From contig QCBT01000009.1 in assembly GCA_003281525.1 (NCBI GenBank), forward strand, positions 1-47,493: 47,493 nt of DNA, written 5' to 3'. Below are positions 46,566 to 47,493 of this stretch, piece after piece (the stretch's first letter is position 1; each line of letters starts with the position of its first letter). The notes below the pieces were generated by a model. It was not told the DNA's origin and did not search any database. It worked only from the letters and a program-made list of their open reading frames with translations. The translations under genes and the position numbers were made by a program. Source of the DNA: Prochlorococcus sp. AG-347-J06. GTDB taxonomy: Bacteria > Cyanobacteriota > Cyanobacteriia > PCC-6307 > Cyanobiaceae.

Positions 46566-47492
46566 TTAATTTTCTGTGCCTGTATTAAGTTGCTCTTCTT
46601 CTTTTTCTGTTTGTGCATGAGGAACTAAGACAACTTCTGATAAATGATCACCCTCGTCTAGCCTTTGTAATTTTACTCCAGTAGCGGCTCTAGATTGTTG
46701 TGAAATTTTATCTGCGTTTGTTCTTACTATAACCCCTTTTTCGGTCACAAAAAGTAATTCTTCCCCTTCTCCAAGGACCTTCAAACAAACTAATACATCA
46801 TCTTTAATTCTGAATTTTATTGCTCTCAAACCCATGCCTGCTCTTTTTTGTAATCTAAACTGAGTTACAGGCACTCTTTTACCTAGTCCAAATGCACTGG
46901 CTATTAGTACCCAAGGACCTTCTGAAGAGTTAACTTCAAGATTTTCATCAAATTCCTTAGTAAGATTTTCATTTTTAGCTAATTGATCAACTAAATCAGA
47001 TGTCAAAACATCCATAGATACAAGATTGTCTCCTTTTCTCAGGTTCATAGATTTAACACCTCTCGCTGTCCTGCCAAGTGGCCTTAATTCGTTCATATCT
47101 AATCTGAAATGAATCGCCATTCCTGTTCTTGATCCAATCAAAACACTATCACCTTCTCTTGATAATCTAACCCAAGTTAAAGCGTCTCCATCCTCAAGAT
47201 TTATTGCTATTAATCCATTTGATCGAATTTTTGAGAAGGCAGAAAGTGAAGTTCTTTTTATAAATCCAGCCTTGGTTAGCATTAATAGGTAACAATCGTT
47301 ATCAAAAGAATCTACTGCAACCAGTGAAGTTATCTTTTCTTCTCTTGGTATTGGGAGAAGTTGAACTGATGGAGTACCTTTAGCTGTTCTGCTACTCATT
47401 GGAACTCTATATGCTGGGAGAGCATAAGATACTCCTCTATCACTGAAAAGCAAAAGAGTATCATGATCATTACAGCTTATAAATAGTTTTAC
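46566..47492 (-). CDS. gyrA: DNA gyrase subunit A, C-terminal part (cut by window edge)
   Basis: The last 308 codons of gyrA; the frame stays open to the window end (upstream residues VKLFISCNDHDTLLLFSDRG), so the TTG at 47453 is not a start. The visible part is the DNA-wrapping beta-pinwheel with repeated blades: LLLFSDRGVSYALPAYRVP, YLLMLTKAGFIKRTSLSAF, VLIGSRTGMAIHFRLDMNELRPLGRTARGVKSMNL, and LLFVTEKGVIVRTNADKISQQSRAATGVKLQRL. It includes the GyrA-box-like QRAG variant in RLQKRAGMG. A short acidic tail (EKEEEQLNTGTEN) ends the protein. lycopene cyclase follows 23 bases later. Confidence 0.94.
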   Translation of the reverse strand, partial: VKLFISCNDHDTLLLFSDRGVSYALPAYRVPMSSRTAKGTPSVQLLPIPREEKITSLVAVDSFDNDCYLLMLTKAGFIKRTSLSAFSKIRSNGLIAINLEDGDALTWVRLSREGDSVLIGSRTGMAIHFRLDMNELRPLGRTARGVKSMNLRKGDNLVSMDVLTSDLVDQLAKNENLTKEFDENLEVNSSEGPWVLIASAFGLGKRVPVTQFRLQKRAGMGLRAIKFRIKDDVLVCLKVLGEGEELLFVTEKGVIVRTNADKISQQSRAATGVKLQRLDEGDHLSEVVLVPHAQTEKEEEQLNTGTEN

Positions 47493-47493
47493 T

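Noticed and set aside
47451..47453. TTG at 47453 as the start of the last gene
   Set aside because: The frame continues to the window edge with conserved GyrA residues.

Overview
This window looks like chromosomal DNA from a picocyanobacterium, most likely a high-light Prochlorococcus. The basis is very AT-rich sequence, very short intergenic gaps, compact housekeeping genes, and a cyanobacterial gene set: a CyanoP lipoprotein, SasA, PetH, OpcA, a lycopene cyclase, CrtE and a CpcS/CpeS-like protein. The ferredoxin-NADP reductase lacks the phycobilisome-binding (CpcD-like) domain, which fits an organism without phycobilisomes. I see no phage, insertion sequence, CRISPR array or genomic-island signature. 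The window reads as syntenic core genome. The longest stretch without a gene is about 245 bases (27694-27938); no gap exceeds 300 bases.

Layout. 1-4563: recB (5' end outside the window) and recD. 4564-4701: a structured leader with two mutually exclusive hairpins in front of a DEAD-box RNA helicase gene (4702-6483). 6493-8569: a small secreted or anchored protein and an ABC exporter. 8585-9142 (minus): CyanoP. 9246-10748: recR-lipA. 10745-16315 (minus): a tightly packed run lysA-cdaA-uppS-bioB-trhO-hypothetical with overlapping or nearly abutting genes. 16404-21564 (plus): rimI-like, clpC, a GldA-like dehydrogenase and an alpha/beta hydrolase. 21577-23841 (minus): cdsA and a PLP decarboxylase. 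23906-26160 (plus): an ABC1-type kinase and an HTH membrane protein. 26173-27693 (minus): malQ. 27939-28934: prs. 28950-29997 (minus): two small cyanobacterial proteins. 30104-31336: sasA and tRNA-Glu. 31348-31890 (minus): an SRPBCC protein. 32071-37516 (plus): petH, zwf, opcA, cobB. 37513-39841 (minus): a DUF212 protein, crtE, folD. 39916-41388: a PgpH-type membrane HD phosphohydrolase. 41398-43514 (minus): a membrane protein and leuA. 43742-45325: a GH57 enzyme. 45331-end (minus): lycopene cyclase and gyrA (5' part outside the window).

Functional themes. (1) DNA recombination and repair: RecB, RecD, RecR, GyrA. (2) Cell envelope: LysA (draws on diaminopimelate), UppS (lipid carrier), CdsA, and a possible c-di-AMP circuit in which the cyclase (CdaA) and a PgpH-like hydrolase lie 25 kb apart, each with a changed residue in a signature motif. 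(3) NADPH and night metabolism: PetH, Zwf, OpcA, MalQ, GH57, with the clock output kinase SasA nearby. (4) Isoprenoid and carotenoid synthesis: CrtE, UppS, lycopene cyclase.

The most interesting non-coding signal is the bistable leader of the RNA helicase gene. One hairpin buries the only Shine-Dalgarno-like AGG. An upstream segment can pair with that hairpin's 5' arm and free it. Secondary signals are an operator- or leader-like inverted repeat before prs, a row of hairpins between the divergent leuA and GH57 genes, and in-frame or coupled mini-ORFs before the HTH gene and prs.
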